DNA from: Nocardioides szechwanensis | GTDB taxonomy: Bacteria > Actinomycetota > Actinomycetes > Propionibacteriales > Nocardioidaceae | Reading direction: 5' to 3' | DNA: 64,000 nucleotides | Assembly (NCBI RefSeq): GCF_900103935.1 | Contig: NZ_FNIC01000004.1 | Span: 248,001-312,000 of the forward strand | Part shown: positions 7,990 through 16,377 of the stretch, piece after piece | Numbering within the stretch: the first letter of the stretch is position 1 | Layout of the letters: every line of letters starts with the position of its first letter | The notes under the pieces: generated by a model | Told to the model about the DNA's origin: nothing | The model's database searches: none | The model's input: the letters and a program-made list of their open reading frames with translations, nothing else | Made by a program: the position numbers and the translations under genes

Positions 7990-8985
7990 GTTCTGGGCGG
8001 CGGCGTGCCAGGCGGCGAGCAGCTCCGCCTCCCGGTCGCGGGTGATCCCGCTGACCGCCGCGTCCGGCTCGGCGCGCACCCAGGCGAGCGTGTCGCGTGC
8101 GGTCTCGGCCACCGGTCGCGGACGCAGCCCGGCCGCCAGTGACGGCGTCACGTCGTGGGCCAGCATCCCGTCGTACTCCGGCCGAGGCAGCCACAGCGGG
8201 AGCCCCTCGGGTCCGGACCAGGGCTCGACCCCCTGCTCCGTCAGGAACTTCTGGTCGACCCAGGTCCAGGTCGGCTCCACCCCGACCCCGGAAGCCGACG
8301 CCGCGAGCAGGTCGGCGATCCGGGCTACCGGGCCCACGCCGTCGAAGACACCGGTGAGCCCGGCCTCGGCGCCCTCCACGACCCACGTCGCCAGGTCCCG
8401 CACGTCGATGATCTGGACGGCGTCGTCGGGGCGGCCCGGCGCCAGCACCTCGCCCCCGTTGGCCAGCCCGGCCAGCCGGGCCGGCCAGTAGGTGTAGCGC
8501 CCGGTCGGGTCGCCGGGTCCGCTGATCAGGCCGGGGCGGACGACCATCGAGGAGGCAGCCCCCGACTGGACGATCTGCTCGCACGCGACCTTCATCGGGC
8601 CGTAGGCCTCCATGTCCACCGAGAGGTCGACGTCGTCGACGATCGGCTCCCGCAGCGCCAGCGCCGCGGGCGTGCCGCCGGGCGTGGCCTCGTCCGGGTA
8701 GACGTTGATCGTCGACACGAACACCCAGTGCGCGCCCGGCCACGCGGCGACCGCCGTGCGGACCCGTGACGGGTGCCGCGCGACGTCCACCACGGCGTCG
8801 TACGCCGTGTCGGTGAGGTCGGCCGGCACCGGCTGGTCGCGGTCCCACACGACGAGCCGGGCACCGTCGGGCACCGAGCCGGAGCTGCCGCGTGCGGCGC
8901 AGTCCACTTCGTGTCCACGCGCCGCCGCCTCGGCCGCGACCGCCTTCGACAAGAACACCGTGCCGCCCAGGACCAGGATCCGCAT
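7987..8985 (-). CDS. NAD-dependent epimerase/dehydratase family protein
   Basis: A 332-residue extended short-chain dehydrogenase with an N-terminal Rossmann motif, ILVLGGTVFLSKAVA (GGxxFL rather than the strict GxxGxxG). The segments AYDAVVDVARHPSRV, WVFVSTINVYPDE, and EAYGPMKVACEQ supply the serine and Tyr-x-x-x-Lys positions of the family. Such proteins in actinobacteria are annotated as reductases or epimerases acting on nucleotide sugars, but the substrate here is unknown; it may be a non-sugar reductase. CAGGGT six bases before the ATG hints at a leaderless start and no Shine-Dalgarno site is seen. It ends 19 bases before the HsdA-like gene, and the KstR-type box overlaps its stop codon. 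Confidence 0.8.
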   Translation of the reverse strand: MRILVLGGTVFLSKAVAAEAAARGHEVDCAARGSSGSVPDGARLVVWDRDQPVPADLTDTAYDAVVDVARHPSRVRTAVAAWPGAHWVFVSTINVYPDEATPGGTPAALALREPIVDDVDLSVDMEAYGPMKVACEQIVQSGAASSMVVRPGLISGPGDPTGRYTYWPARLAGLANGGEVLAPGRPDDAVQIIDVRDLATWVVEGAEAGLTGVFDGVGPVARIADLLAASASGVGVEPTWTWVDQKFLTEQGVEPWSGPEGLPLWLPRPEYDGMLAHDVTPSLAAGLRPRPVAETARDTLAWVRAEPDAAVSGITRDREAELLAAWHAAAQN

Positions 8986-9044
8986 GGCCCGACCCTGCGT
9001 CACAGCACGCACCAGCGCAAGCAGTTCCGCCCAAGGCAGACGCG

Positions 9045-10526
9045 TCAGTCGCGCGGCGGCGTGACGTCCCCGAGCAGCCAGGCGTCGAAGAACTCCGTGA
9101 GCTCCTCGCCGGTCTGCTCCTCGAGCCAGGGCAGGTAGTCGTCGCGCCCGGCGTTGCCGTTGGCGTTGGCCTCGGGCCAGCCGCGCACGACGTCGAAGAA
9201 CCGCTCGTCGCCGATCATCTGACGCAGCTCGTGCCACATCAAGGCGGGGCCGTAGTAGATGTTGCCGGAGCCGAACGAGTCCTTGTCGTAGTCGGCCGGG
9301 GGGCCGGCGAAGGTGCGCTCCTCGTCCTCGAACTGCGCCCACCCGTCCATGACCTCGTCGATGGTGCCGGCTCCGTGGTCGGCCTCCCACATGCCCTGGA
9401 GGTACATCGCCATGCCCTCGTTCATCCAGACGTCGCGCCAGTCGTCGGGCGTGACGGTGTCGCCGTACCAGTGGTGCGCGAGCTCGTGGAGCACCACCTT
9501 CGCCGACGTCGTGTACTCCGTGTCGCCCAGCGTCACCAGCGTCTGGGTCTCCATGCCGCTCTCGGAGTCGACGACCAGGACGCCGAACGTGTCGTAGGGG
9601 TAGGGACCCAGAAGGTCCTCCAGCCAGGCCATCGCCTCCGGCGTGACCCGCAGGTCGCTCAGGACCCCCGGGTCTGCGGCGCGGTTGACCCAGTAGCTGA
9701 TCGGGACGCCCGACTCGGAGCGGTCCTCGGTCTGCTCGAAGTCGCCGAAGGCGACCGTGGTGAGGTACGACGCCGCGGGGTCGTCGAGGCTGAACGTCGT
9801 CGTGGTGGTGCCGCCCTCGTCGGTGCGCGACTCGAGGGTGCCGTTGGCGACGCCGACCCAGGGCGAGGCGACCGACAGCGTGAAGTCGTAGAGGGCCTTG
9901 TCGGACGGGTGGTCGTTGACGGCGTACCAGGTGAAGGCGCCGTACGGCTCCTGCATGGTCCACGTCTCGTGGGTCTCGGTGATCGTGAAGCCGGTGCCGC
10001 TGAAGTCGCTGCGCATCGTGGGCACGGGCACCGGGGCCGGCGTGCCGGCGTAGGTCAGCTCGAGCTCGTAGCGCTGGTCCTCGACCACGTCGGCGGTGAC
10101 GACGAGGTCCTTGCCGCGCTCCTGGAACGGCACGCCGACGCCGTCCAGCGTCAGGGTCTCGACGGCCAGCGGGATGCCGAAGTCCAGCTGGAACTTCGGC
10201 CCGGTCGTGGTCGAGCGGAAGGTCAGCACCTCGGTTCCGGTGAGGGTGTCGGTGTCGGGGTCCCAGTCGAGGGTGAGGTCGTAGTGGAGCGCGTCGACAC
10301 TCGGGTCGCCGACCCGCGGGTAGAGGGAGTCCTCCTGGGGCTCGCTCAGCGCGACGTCGAGCTCGGGCGCTGCCTCGGGGTCGGTCGTGGCACCGGACGA
10401 CGACGGGCTGGTCGGCGACGACGAGCGCTCGCCCTCGCCCGCCGTGACGCCGGAGCAGGCGGCGAGCACGGTGGCGGCGACGGCGGCCGCGCCGACGACG
10501 ACGGCACGCCCCACGAGCCGCTTCAC
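9045..10526 (-). CDS. M1-family zinc aminopeptidase, lipoprotein
   Basis: A 493-residue membrane-anchored peptidase. The signal peptide ends in the lipobox LAAC (residues 21-24), followed by a Ser/Thr-rich spacer. The M1 N-terminal beta domain begins near residue 65 (HYDLTLDWDPDTDTLTGTEVLTF). The exopeptidase motif is GMET in place of GAMEN, and the zinc site is HELAHHWYG (His347, Glu348, His351) with the third ligand in MNEGMAMY. It is shorter than ERAP-type M1 enzymes and lacks their C-terminal helical domain, as in other actinobacterial secreted M1 peptidases. It probably trims peptides outside the membrane. The GTG start is eight bases after the sigma-factor stop, so the pair forms an operon; an ECF factor driving an exported peptidase suggests an envelope response. 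Confidence 0.9.
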   Translation of the reverse strand: MKRLVGRAVVVGAAAVAATVLAACSGVTAGEGERSSSPTSPSSSGATTDPEAAPELDVALSEPQEDSLYPRVGDPSVDALHYDLTLDWDPDTDTLTGTEVLTFRSTTTGPKFQLDFGIPLAVETLTLDGVGVPFQERGKDLVVTADVVEDQRYELELTYAGTPAPVPVPTMRSDFSGTGFTITETHETWTMQEPYGAFTWYAVNDHPSDKALYDFTLSVASPWVGVANGTLESRTDEGGTTTTTFSLDDPAASYLTTVAFGDFEQTEDRSESGVPISYWVNRAADPGVLSDLRVTPEAMAWLEDLLGPYPYDTFGVLVVDSESGMETQTLVTLGDTEYTTSAKVVLHELAHHWYGDTVTPDDWRDVWMNEGMAMYLQGMWEADHGAGTIDEVMDGWAQFEDEERTFAGPPADYDKDSFGSGNIYYGPALMWHELRQMIGDERFFDVVRGWPEANANGNAGRDDYLPWLEEQTGEELTEFFDAWLLGDVTPPRD

Positions 10527-10534
10527 AGGGCGCC

Positions 10535-11101
10535 TCACGGGTTGCCTCGCAGCAGCGGCCGGGCCAGTTTGCGGCCGGTGTGGATCTGGGCCTTGATCGT
10601 GCCGAGAGGCGCACCCACCTGCTGGGCGATCTCCTCGTAGGACATGCCGTAGACGTCGCGCAGCAGCAGCGGCTCGACGAGCTGGGGGTGGTCGCGCTCG
10701 ATCGTCTCCATCGCCTCGAGCAGGTCCAGGCGGGTGCCCGCGATGACGCTGGTCGTGCGGGGGTCGGGCTTCTCCAGGTGGATCGCGTCGGTGGCCGCCG
10801 CCTGGTTGCGCATCCGGCGGTACGTCGTACGCGCCGAGTTGACTGCCACGACGTGCATCCAGGTCGTGAACCGCCCGCGGCCGCCCCACGACCCGATCTT
10901 GGTGGCGATGTTGAGCAGCGCCTCCTGGCAGGCGTCCTCGGCGTCGGGCGTGTAGGGCAGGACGCCCCGGCAGACGTTGAGCGCCCGCGGCCTCACCGCG
11001 GTCAGCAGGTCCTCGAGCGCAGCCCGGTCGCCGTCCCGGGCGCGCCGCGCCAGGTCGTCGATTGCGTCGGGCGTGAGCCCCTCGGTGGTCATGCCCGGCA
11101 T
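10535..11101 (-). CDS. ECF-type RNA polymerase sigma factor
   Basis: A 188-residue sigma-70 family protein of extracytoplasmic-function type. Region 2 (residues about 25-95) includes DAEDACQEALLNIATKI and the -10-binding helix GRGRFTTWMHVVAVNSARTTYRR. Region 4 (about 130-180) has the helix-turn-helix LLLRDVYGMSYEEIAQQVGAPLGTIKAQIHTGRKLA. No anti-sigma gene follows; the next gene is the M1 peptidase lipoprotein, so control may be by a partner elsewhere or by the divergent kinase. Two ATGs are possible: the second, at 11092, has GAAGG about nine bases upstream and may be the true start. The promoter region is shared with the kinase gene. Confidence 0.9.
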   Translation of the reverse strand: MPGMTTEGLTPDAIDDLARRARDGDRAALEDLLTAVRPRALNVCRGVLPYTPDAEDACQEALLNIATKIGSWGGRGRFTTWMHVVAVNSARTTYRRMRNQAAATDAIHLEKPDPRTTSVIAGTRLDLLEAMETIERDHPQLVEPLLLRDVYGMSYEEIAQQVGAPLGTIKAQIHTGRKLARPLLRGNP

Positions 11102-11121
11102 CCTTCCCCCTTTGCGTGGAA

Positions 11122-11127
11122 CATAAT
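11122..11127 (+). promoter_or_regulatory. Leaderless -10 element for the Ser/Thr kinase gene
   Basis: CATAAT lies six bases before the GTG at 11134; there is no Shine-Dalgarno site. This is the most AT-rich hexamer of the 32-base divergent region, and its position would start the transcript at the GTG. Confidence 0.5.
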
Positions 11128-11133
11128 GCAGCG

Positions 11134-12594
11134 GTGTCCATGCCCAGCCGGATCGGTCGCTACGTCGTACGACGTCGCATCGGCGCGGGCGGTTTCGCCA
11201 CGGTGTGGCTCGCCTACGACGAGCAGCTCGACTCGCCGGTCGCGGTGAAGGTCCTCGCGGACAACTGGACCGAGGACCACCACGTGCTCCAGCGCTTCGT
11301 CGAGGAGGGGCGCTACCTGCGCCGGGTGGAGTCGCCGCACGTCGTCACCGTCTACGACGCAGGCACGCTGGAGGACGGTCGTCCCTACCTGGTGATGACG
11401 TACGCCGACCAGGGCACCCTCGCCGACCGGCTCGAGGTCGATGGCCTCACCACCGGACAGGCGCTCGAAGTGGTGCGTCAGGTCGGGGCCGGCCTCCAGG
11501 CGCTGCACGACCGCGACATCCTGCACCGCGACGTCAAACCCGCCAACGTGCTGTTCCGCACGGTCGACCACGACATCCGCGCGATGGTCGGCGACCTCGG
11601 GCTGGGCAAGGCGCTCGACATGTCCTCGCGGCTGACGATGGTCGCCGGCACCCCGTCCTTCGTCGCGCCCGAGCAGGCGCAGGCGGAGGCGATCGACGCG
11701 CGCGCCGACCAGTACTCCCTCGGCGTCCTGACCTACCTGCTCCTCGCCGGCCACACGCCGTACGCCCACGCCAACCTCTCCGCCGCCGCGGAGCCGGACC
11801 CGCCGCCGCCGCTGTCCACCCCGGCGCGAACCTTCCCGACGGCGGTCGAGGAGGTCGTGCACCGGGCGATGGCCCGCGACCGCGGTGACCGCTACGACTC
11901 CGTGACCGAGTACGTCGCCGCCCTCACCGCCGCGTTCGGCGAGACGAGCAACCCCGGCCAGATCGCCGAGCCGTGGCTGCCGCTCGACCCCGACCTGACC
12001 CAGCCGGGGCCTCGGCCCTCGCCCCTCCCGGTGGCCGCCGGACAGCAGACGCTCCCCGTGCGCCCTCGCCGTCGCTGGGTGCCGGTGCTCGTGGCCGTCC
12101 TCGCCCTCGTGGTGGGGGCGGGCATCGGCGCCGCCGTCGCGCTGGCCGGCGACAGCGGCGACGTACGGCTCTCCGACGAGACCGGCTCGGTCTCCGTCCT
12201 CGTGCCCGACGACTGGGACCGGGCCGTGGCCGACGACGGCTGGGTTCCGCCCAACGCGCCCGAGGGGCACTACCCGGCCCTGTCGGTCGGCGGCGCCGGC
12301 GACTGGAACGACCTCGACTCCGAGGCGGAGGGCGTCTTCCTCGGCCTGTTCCCCGGCGACACCCTGCCCTCCTACCTGCCCAACCACCCCGAGTGCGAGC
12401 TCTCCGACGACCCGGTCGGCGACGCCAGTGGCGACCCGTCCTTGACCGTGGTCAGCACCGGCTGCCCGGGCGGCGTCACCGTCGAGCGGGTCGTGCAGGT
12501 GGCGTCCAACCGGCTGCTGTGGGTGCAGGTCCGCAGCGCCGACCGCGCCACGGCCAACCAGGTCCTCGACACCGTCCAGACCCACGGCCTGTGA
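11134..12594 (+). CDS. Transmembrane Ser/Thr protein kinase (PknB-like)
   Basis: A 486-residue Hanks-type kinase. The Gly-rich loop is GAGGFATVW, the ATP lysine is Lys39 in VAVKV, the catalytic loop is HRDVKPANV (Asp133), and the DFG motif is DLG, a change common in bacterial kinases. The activation loop ends at GTPSFVAPEQA. A Pro-rich spacer leads to one membrane helix at about residues 313-336 and an external domain of some 150 residues containing VPDDW and two pairs of Cys. The external part has no PASTA repeats, so the signal is unknown; its VPDDW...GWVPPN segment resembles the neighbouring convergent membrane protein. The start is leaderless-type; an in-frame ATG at 11140 is the alternative. 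Confidence 0.9.
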   Translation: MSMPSRIGRYVVRRRIGAGGFATVWLAYDEQLDSPVAVKVLADNWTEDHHVLQRFVEEGRYLRRVESPHVVTVYDAGTLEDGRPYLVMTYADQGTLADRLEVDGLTTGQALEVVRQVGAGLQALHDRDILHRDVKPANVLFRTVDHDIRAMVGDLGLGKALDMSSRLTMVAGTPSFVAPEQAQAEAIDARADQYSLGVLTYLLLAGHTPYAHANLSAAAEPDPPPPLSTPARTFPTAVEEVVHRAMARDRGDRYDSVTEYVAALTAAFGETSNPGQIAEPWLPLDPDLTQPGPRPSPLPVAAGQQTLPVRPRRRWVPVLVAVLALVVGAGIGAAVALAGDSGDVRLSDETGSVSVLVPDDWDRAVADDGWVPPNAPEGHYPALSVGGAGDWNDLDSEAEGVFLGLFPGDTLPSYLPNHPECELSDDPVGDASGDPSLTVVSTGCPGGVTVERVVQVASNRLLWVQVRSADRATANQVLDTVQTHGL

Positions 12595-12603
12595 AGCGAC
12601 TTG

Positions 12604-12654
12604 TGGAAGGACTTCGTCCTTCCATTGGGAGAACTCGCTGGCGCTCGTTCTCCC
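12604..12654 (+). repeat. Double-hairpin element, copy 1
   Basis: Stem 1 TGGAAGGA/TCCTTCCA with loop CTTCG, two bases, then stem 2 GGGAGAA/TTCTCCC with loop CTCGCTGGCGCTCG. It begins nine bases after the kinase stop codon and lies before the convergent gene end at 12663. Copies 2 (47494-47542) and 3 (44286-44335) keep the fold with different stem bases. Confidence 0.8.
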
Positions 12655-12662
12655 GGTCCTGA

Positions 12663-13289
12663 TTATCTGGTGGCGCCGTCGGTGATCCGCTCGAGCAGGT
12701 CGGCCATCCCGACCCGGTCGCTGAGGCGCCCGACCACCACGATCGTGACGTAGGCGCCGGGGCCGCCCAGCGAGAGGTAGCGCTCCATGGCGAGCCGCCG
12801 GTAGCTGTCGTTGATGTAGCTGGCCACGAACGTGTCCTCCGTGCGCGCCTCGAGGTCCCACTCCGAGACGACGGCCTCCAGGTCGTCCAGCCGCTGCGCC
12901 AGCGCCTGCTCGACCGTCAGGTTGAGGCCGCTCACGATCTTGACCCGCAGGAAGTAGGTGTTGAGCGGGGCCCGGGGCGGCAACCACTTGGCCTCGACGA
13001 GGTTGGTGTTGCTGCGGCCCCACCCGTCGGGGACCGGGACGGTCACGCCGAAGTCGCGCGAGCCCACCCGGGCGTCGTGCAGCGGGATCGCCGGCGCGAG
13101 GGCCGGGGTGCCCGGGTCGGGGAGCACCTCGACCTCCGGGTCGGAGGGGTACGACGGCGACTCGCCGGGCACGGGCGCGGCGACCCCGATCTGCTCGGGA
13201 GCCGGCTCGAGCCGGTCGACGAGCAGGTAGCCGCCGACGGCGCCCGCGACGGCGAGCAGCGCCGCCACCCCGAGAGCCCGCGCGTTCAT
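12663..13289 (-). CDS. Membrane-anchored protein of unknown function
   Basis: A 208-residue protein with one N-terminal membrane helix (residues about 5-23, ALGVAALLAVAGAVGGYLLV), a Pro/Glu-rich spacer to about residue 65, and an external alpha-beta domain containing VPVPDGWGRSNTNLVEAKW and DGATR at the end. I do not recognise a named family; the layout recalls mycobacterial LpqN/LpqT-type surface proteins, which is only an analogy. It converges with the Ser/Thr kinase, whose own external domain has a similar VPDDW-GWVPPN segment, so the two may share a fold. The ATG at 13289 has TACGGT seven bases upstream and no Shine-Dalgarno site; a GTG three codons earlier is less likely. Confidence 0.65.
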   Translation of the reverse strand: MNARALGVAALLAVAGAVGGYLLVDRLEPAPEQIGVAAPVPGESPSYPSDPEVEVLPDPGTPALAPAIPLHDARVGSRDFGVTVPVPDGWGRSNTNLVEAKWLPPRAPLNTYFLRVKIVSGLNLTVEQALAQRLDDLEAVVSEWDLEARTEDTFVASYINDSYRRLAMERYLSLGGPGAYVTIVVVGRLSDRVGMADLLERITDGATR

Positions 13290-13296
13290 GCCGATC

Positions 13297-13302
13297 ACCG
13301 TA
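13297..13302 (-). promoter_or_regulatory. Leaderless -10 element
   Basis: TACGGT on the minus strand, seven bases before the ATG at 13289. It supports that start over the upstream GTG. Confidence 0.4.
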
Positions 13303-13402
13303 GCGGGGGCGAGCGATGACTAAATCGGTTGGGAGTGGTCTGTCGTATCTGTGACCCTCCCTTCGTGGAAGAGATGAAGCCTCTCCTCCAGACCAAGGAC
13401 TG

Positions 13403-14869
13403 ATGATGACCGACCTCACCACCCGCAGCCGCTGGCTCGCGCTCTACGTGCTCTGCCTGGGCGACCTGATGATCGTGCTCGACTCGAGCATCGTCAACGT
13501 CGCCCTGCCCTCGATCCAGTCGGACCTGGGCTTCTCGCAGTCCGCGCTCGCGTGGGTCGTCAACGCCTACCTGCTGACCTTCGGCGGCTTCCTGCTGCTC
13601 TCGGGCCGGCTCGGCGACCTGCTCGGCAGCAAGCGGGTCTTCCAGGGCGGCGTCGTGTCGTTCACCGTGGCGTCGGTGGCCTGCGGCCTGGCGCCGACCT
13701 CGGAGCTGCTGGTCCTCGGCCGGGCAGTCCAGGGGCTCGGCGGCGCGGCGGTCTCCGCCGTCGCTCTCTCCCTGATCATGGGGCTCTTCTCCGAAGCGGG
13801 CGAGCGGGCCAAGGCGATGGGCTTCTTCGGCTTCGTGATGTCCGGCGGCGGGGCCGTCGGCGTGCTCCTCGGCGGAGTCCTGACCGGTCTCTTCTCCTGG
13901 CACTGGATCTTCCTGGTCAACGTCCCGGTCGGGATCGCGGTGTGGTTCGCCGCCCGCCGGGTGCTGCCCGACGACGAGGTGGTGCCGCAGGAGGGCCGGC
14001 TCGACATCTCCGGTGCGGCGCTGGTGACCGTGGCGCTGATGGTGTCGGTCTACGCGATCGTGGGCGGCAACGAGGCCGGCTGGACCAGCGCGCGCACGCT
14101 GCTGCTCCTCGGGCTCGGTGTCCTGCTGCTCGCGGGCTTCGTGGCGCGGGAGGCCACCGCGTCCAACCCCCTGGTGCCGCTGCGTCTTTTCGGGCTGCGC
14201 AACGTGTCGGTGTCGCAGGTCGTGGGCGTGCTCTGGGCAGGCGCGATGTTCGCGTGGTTCTTCCTCGCTGCGCTCTACCTCCAGCAGGTGCTGGGTTACG
14301 AGGCGCTCGAGGTCGGCCTGGCGTTCATTCCGACCAGCGTGGTGATGGCCTTCTGCTCGCTGCGGGTCAGCGACCGGCTGGTGATGCGCTTCGGCATCCG
14401 CCCGCCACTGGTCGTTGGTCTGACCCTGGCTGCGACCAGCCTGGCGCTGTTCTCACAGGCCCCCGTGGGCGGCCGGTTCGTGACCGACGTACTGCCCTCG
14501 ATGGTGCTGCTCGGTGCGGGTGCCGGGATCGCGTTCAACCCGGTCCTGCTCGCTGCGATGGGCGACGTCGAGCCGCACGAGTCGGGGCTCGCGTCGGGTG
14601 TGGTCAACACCAGCTTCATGATGGGCGGCGCCCTCGGGCTGGCCGTGCTCGTGAGCATCTCGTCGGCCCGCACCGAGAGCCTGCTCACGGGTGGGGCGAG
14701 CGAGGTGGCGGCGCTCAACGGCGGCTACCAGGTCGCCTTCGGGGTCGGCGCCGGGTGTGCGCTGCTGGCCGCGGTGGTCGGCGGGGTCTTCCTGCGGCCC
14801 AAGCCGATGATGGGCGGCGACCCCCACGACCCCACCCCGGCCGACGAGGTGGTCCCGGCCTGTCCGTAG
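13403..14869 (+). CDS. DHA2-type MFS drug exporter (EmrB/QacA-like)
   Basis: A 488-residue, 14-helix proton-coupled multidrug exporter. Motif D1 is LDSSIVNVALPSI near residue 27, motif A is GRLGDLLGSKRVF near residue 74, and the antiporter motif C-like stretch is GFVMSGGGAVGVLLGGVLTG near residue 147. The length and the long central loop fit the QacA/EmrB family. Substrates cannot be told. AAGGA precedes two adjacent ATGs (13403 and 13406); the second has the better spacing. The upstream region contains GGTC and GACC half-sites, but no regulator gene of TetR or MarR type is next to it. Confidence 0.9.
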   Translation: MMTDLTTRSRWLALYVLCLGDLMIVLDSSIVNVALPSIQSDLGFSQSALAWVVNAYLLTFGGFLLLSGRLGDLLGSKRVFQGGVVSFTVASVACGLAPTSELLVLGRAVQGLGGAAVSAVALSLIMGLFSEAGERAKAMGFFGFVMSGGGAVGVLLGGVLTGLFSWHWIFLVNVPVGIAVWFAARRVLPDDEVVPQEGRLDISGAALVTVALMVSVYAIVGGNEAGWTSARTLLLLGLGVLLLAGFVAREATASNPLVPLRLFGLRNVSVSQVVGVLWAGAMFAWFFLAALYLQQVLGYEALEVGLAFIPTSVVMAFCSLRVSDRLVMRFGIRPPLVVGLTLAATSLALFSQAPVGGRFVTDVLPSMVLLGAGAGIAFNPVLLAAMGDVEPHESGLASGVVNTSFMMGGALGLAVLVSISSARTESLLTGGASEVAALNGGYQVAFGVGAGCALLAAVVGGVFLRPKPMMGGDPHDPTPADEVVPACP

Positions 14870-14872
14870 CGT
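14867..14872 (+). promoter_or_regulatory. Leaderless -10 element for the amidohydrolase gene
   Basis: TAGCGT begins in the stop codon of the MFS gene and ends seven bases before the GTG at 14880. No ribosome binding site is present. Confidence 0.4.
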
Positions 14873-14879
14873 TTGCCCG

Positions 14880-16364
14880 GTGCTGATCCGCGACGCCCGT
14901 CTGGTGCCCGTGACCCCCGTCGCGGACCTGCCCGACCGACCCGTCGACGTGCTCGTCGAGGGCAGCCGCGTGACCGCCGTCGGTTTGGGGCTGGAGCGGC
15001 CCGCCGGTGTCGAGGAGTACGACGCCGGGGGACGCTGGCTGGTCCCCGGGCTGTGGGACCAGCACACCCACCTGGGTCAGTGGTCGCTCACCTCGACGCG
15101 GCTCGACCTCAGCGCCGCCGACTCCCCGGAGCACGCTCTCGACCTCGCCCGCGCCTGGCTCGCCGAGCAGCCGGGACGGCCGCTGGTGGGCTTCGGCCAC
15201 CGGCCCGCGGTGTGGGACCGCCAACCCACGGTGGCTGAGCTCGACGAGGTGGCCGGCAACGTGCCGGTGGTGCTGATCGCAGGCGACGCCCACCACGCCT
15301 GGCTGAGCAGCTCGGCCCAGCGGGCGCTGGGGCTCGCCGTACGCGACGACAACATCTACGAGAACGAGTGGTTCGGCGCCTACGCCGACCTCCCGGGCCT
15401 GGTCGGCAACGACGGGATCTCACCCGCGGGTTACCAGAACGCGCTCAACCGGGCGGCGTCCAAGGGCGTCGTCGGGCTGGTCGACTTCGAGTTCGGCGGC
15501 GGCCCCCAGGACTGGGTGGAGCGCTGGTCCGAGGGCTGCGACGTGCTCCGCGTCCGCGTCGCGATGTACGCCGACCGGCTCGAGGAGGTCATCGCCGCGG
15601 GCCTCCGCAGCGGCGACCGTCTGCTCCCCGACGACGACCGCCTCACGATGGGTCCGTTGAAGATCATCAGCGACGGCTCCCTCAACACCCGCACGGCCTG
15701 GTGCTGCGAGCCCTACGCCGACGGCGGCCTGGGCGCCGCCAACCAGAGCGCGGCGGAGCTGCGCCGCCTGATCTCACGCGCCTCGGCGTCGGGTCTCGAG
15801 GTCGCCACCCACGCCATCGGCGACGCGGCCGTCGCCCACGCGCTCGACGTCTACGCCGCCACCGGCGCCCGCGGCAGCATCGAGCACGCGCAGCTCGTCA
15901 CGCGTGACGACGTACGCCGGATGGCCGGGGTCGCCGTCCGCGCCAGCGTCCAGCCCGCCCACCTCCTCGACGACCGCGACCTCTCGGAGCAGATCTGGCC
16001 GGGGCTCGGAGGCCGCTGCTTCGCGTTCCGCTGGATGCTCGACGACGGCGTTCCGCTGGTGCTGGGCTCCGACGCCCCTGTCGCCCCGCTCGACCCGTGG
16101 CTGGCGATCGCGGCCGCCGTGCACCGCAGCGGCGACGCCCGCGACGCCTGGCACGCCGAGCAAGCACTCACGCCCGCCGAGGCGCTCGCCGCCTCCGTCG
16201 ACTTCCAGCCGACCGTCGGCGTCGGCTCGCGCGCCGACCTCGTCCTCCTCGACCGCGACCCGCTGCTCGCGACCGGCGACTCCGCTGAGCTCGGTGAGCA
16301 GCTGCGCACCATGCCCGTGGCGCTCACCGTCGTCGCCGGCGTCGTACGTCACTCGACGCTGTAG
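14880..16364 (+). CDS. YtcJ-like metal-dependent amidohydrolase
   Basis: A 494-residue enzyme of the amidohydrolase superfamily (amidohydro_3/YtcJ group). The first metal motif is LVPGLWDQHTHLGQW near residue 53 (HxH), followed by LKIISDGSLNTRTAW near 260, the later metal histidines in EVATHAIGDAAVAHA near 307 and SIEHAQLVTRDD near 335, and the catalytic Asp in LVLGSDAPVAPLDPW near 398. The C-terminal PTVGVGSRADLVLLDRDP completes the composite beta domain. These enzymes hydrolyse amide or imidic bonds in small molecules; the substrate here is unknown. The GTG lies ten bases after the MFS stop, with TAGCGT seven bases upstream. Confidence 0.88.
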   Translation: MLIRDARLVPVTPVADLPDRPVDVLVEGSRVTAVGLGLERPAGVEEYDAGGRWLVPGLWDQHTHLGQWSLTSTRLDLSAADSPEHALDLARAWLAEQPGRPLVGFGHRPAVWDRQPTVAELDEVAGNVPVVLIAGDAHHAWLSSSAQRALGLAVRDDNIYENEWFGAYADLPGLVGNDGISPAGYQNALNRAASKGVVGLVDFEFGGGPQDWVERWSEGCDVLRVRVAMYADRLEEVIAAGLRSGDRLLPDDDRLTMGPLKIISDGSLNTRTAWCCEPYADGGLGAANQSAAELRRLISRASASGLEVATHAIGDAAVAHALDVYAATGARGSIEHAQLVTRDDVRRMAGVAVRASVQPAHLLDDRDLSEQIWPGLGGRCFAFRWMLDDGVPLVLGSDAPVAPLDPWLAIAAAVHRSGDARDAWHAEQALTPAEALAASVDFQPTVGVGSRADLVLLDRDPLLATGDSAELGEQLRTMPVALTVVAGVVRHSTL

Positions 16365-16377
16365 CCCTAGTGCGGCA

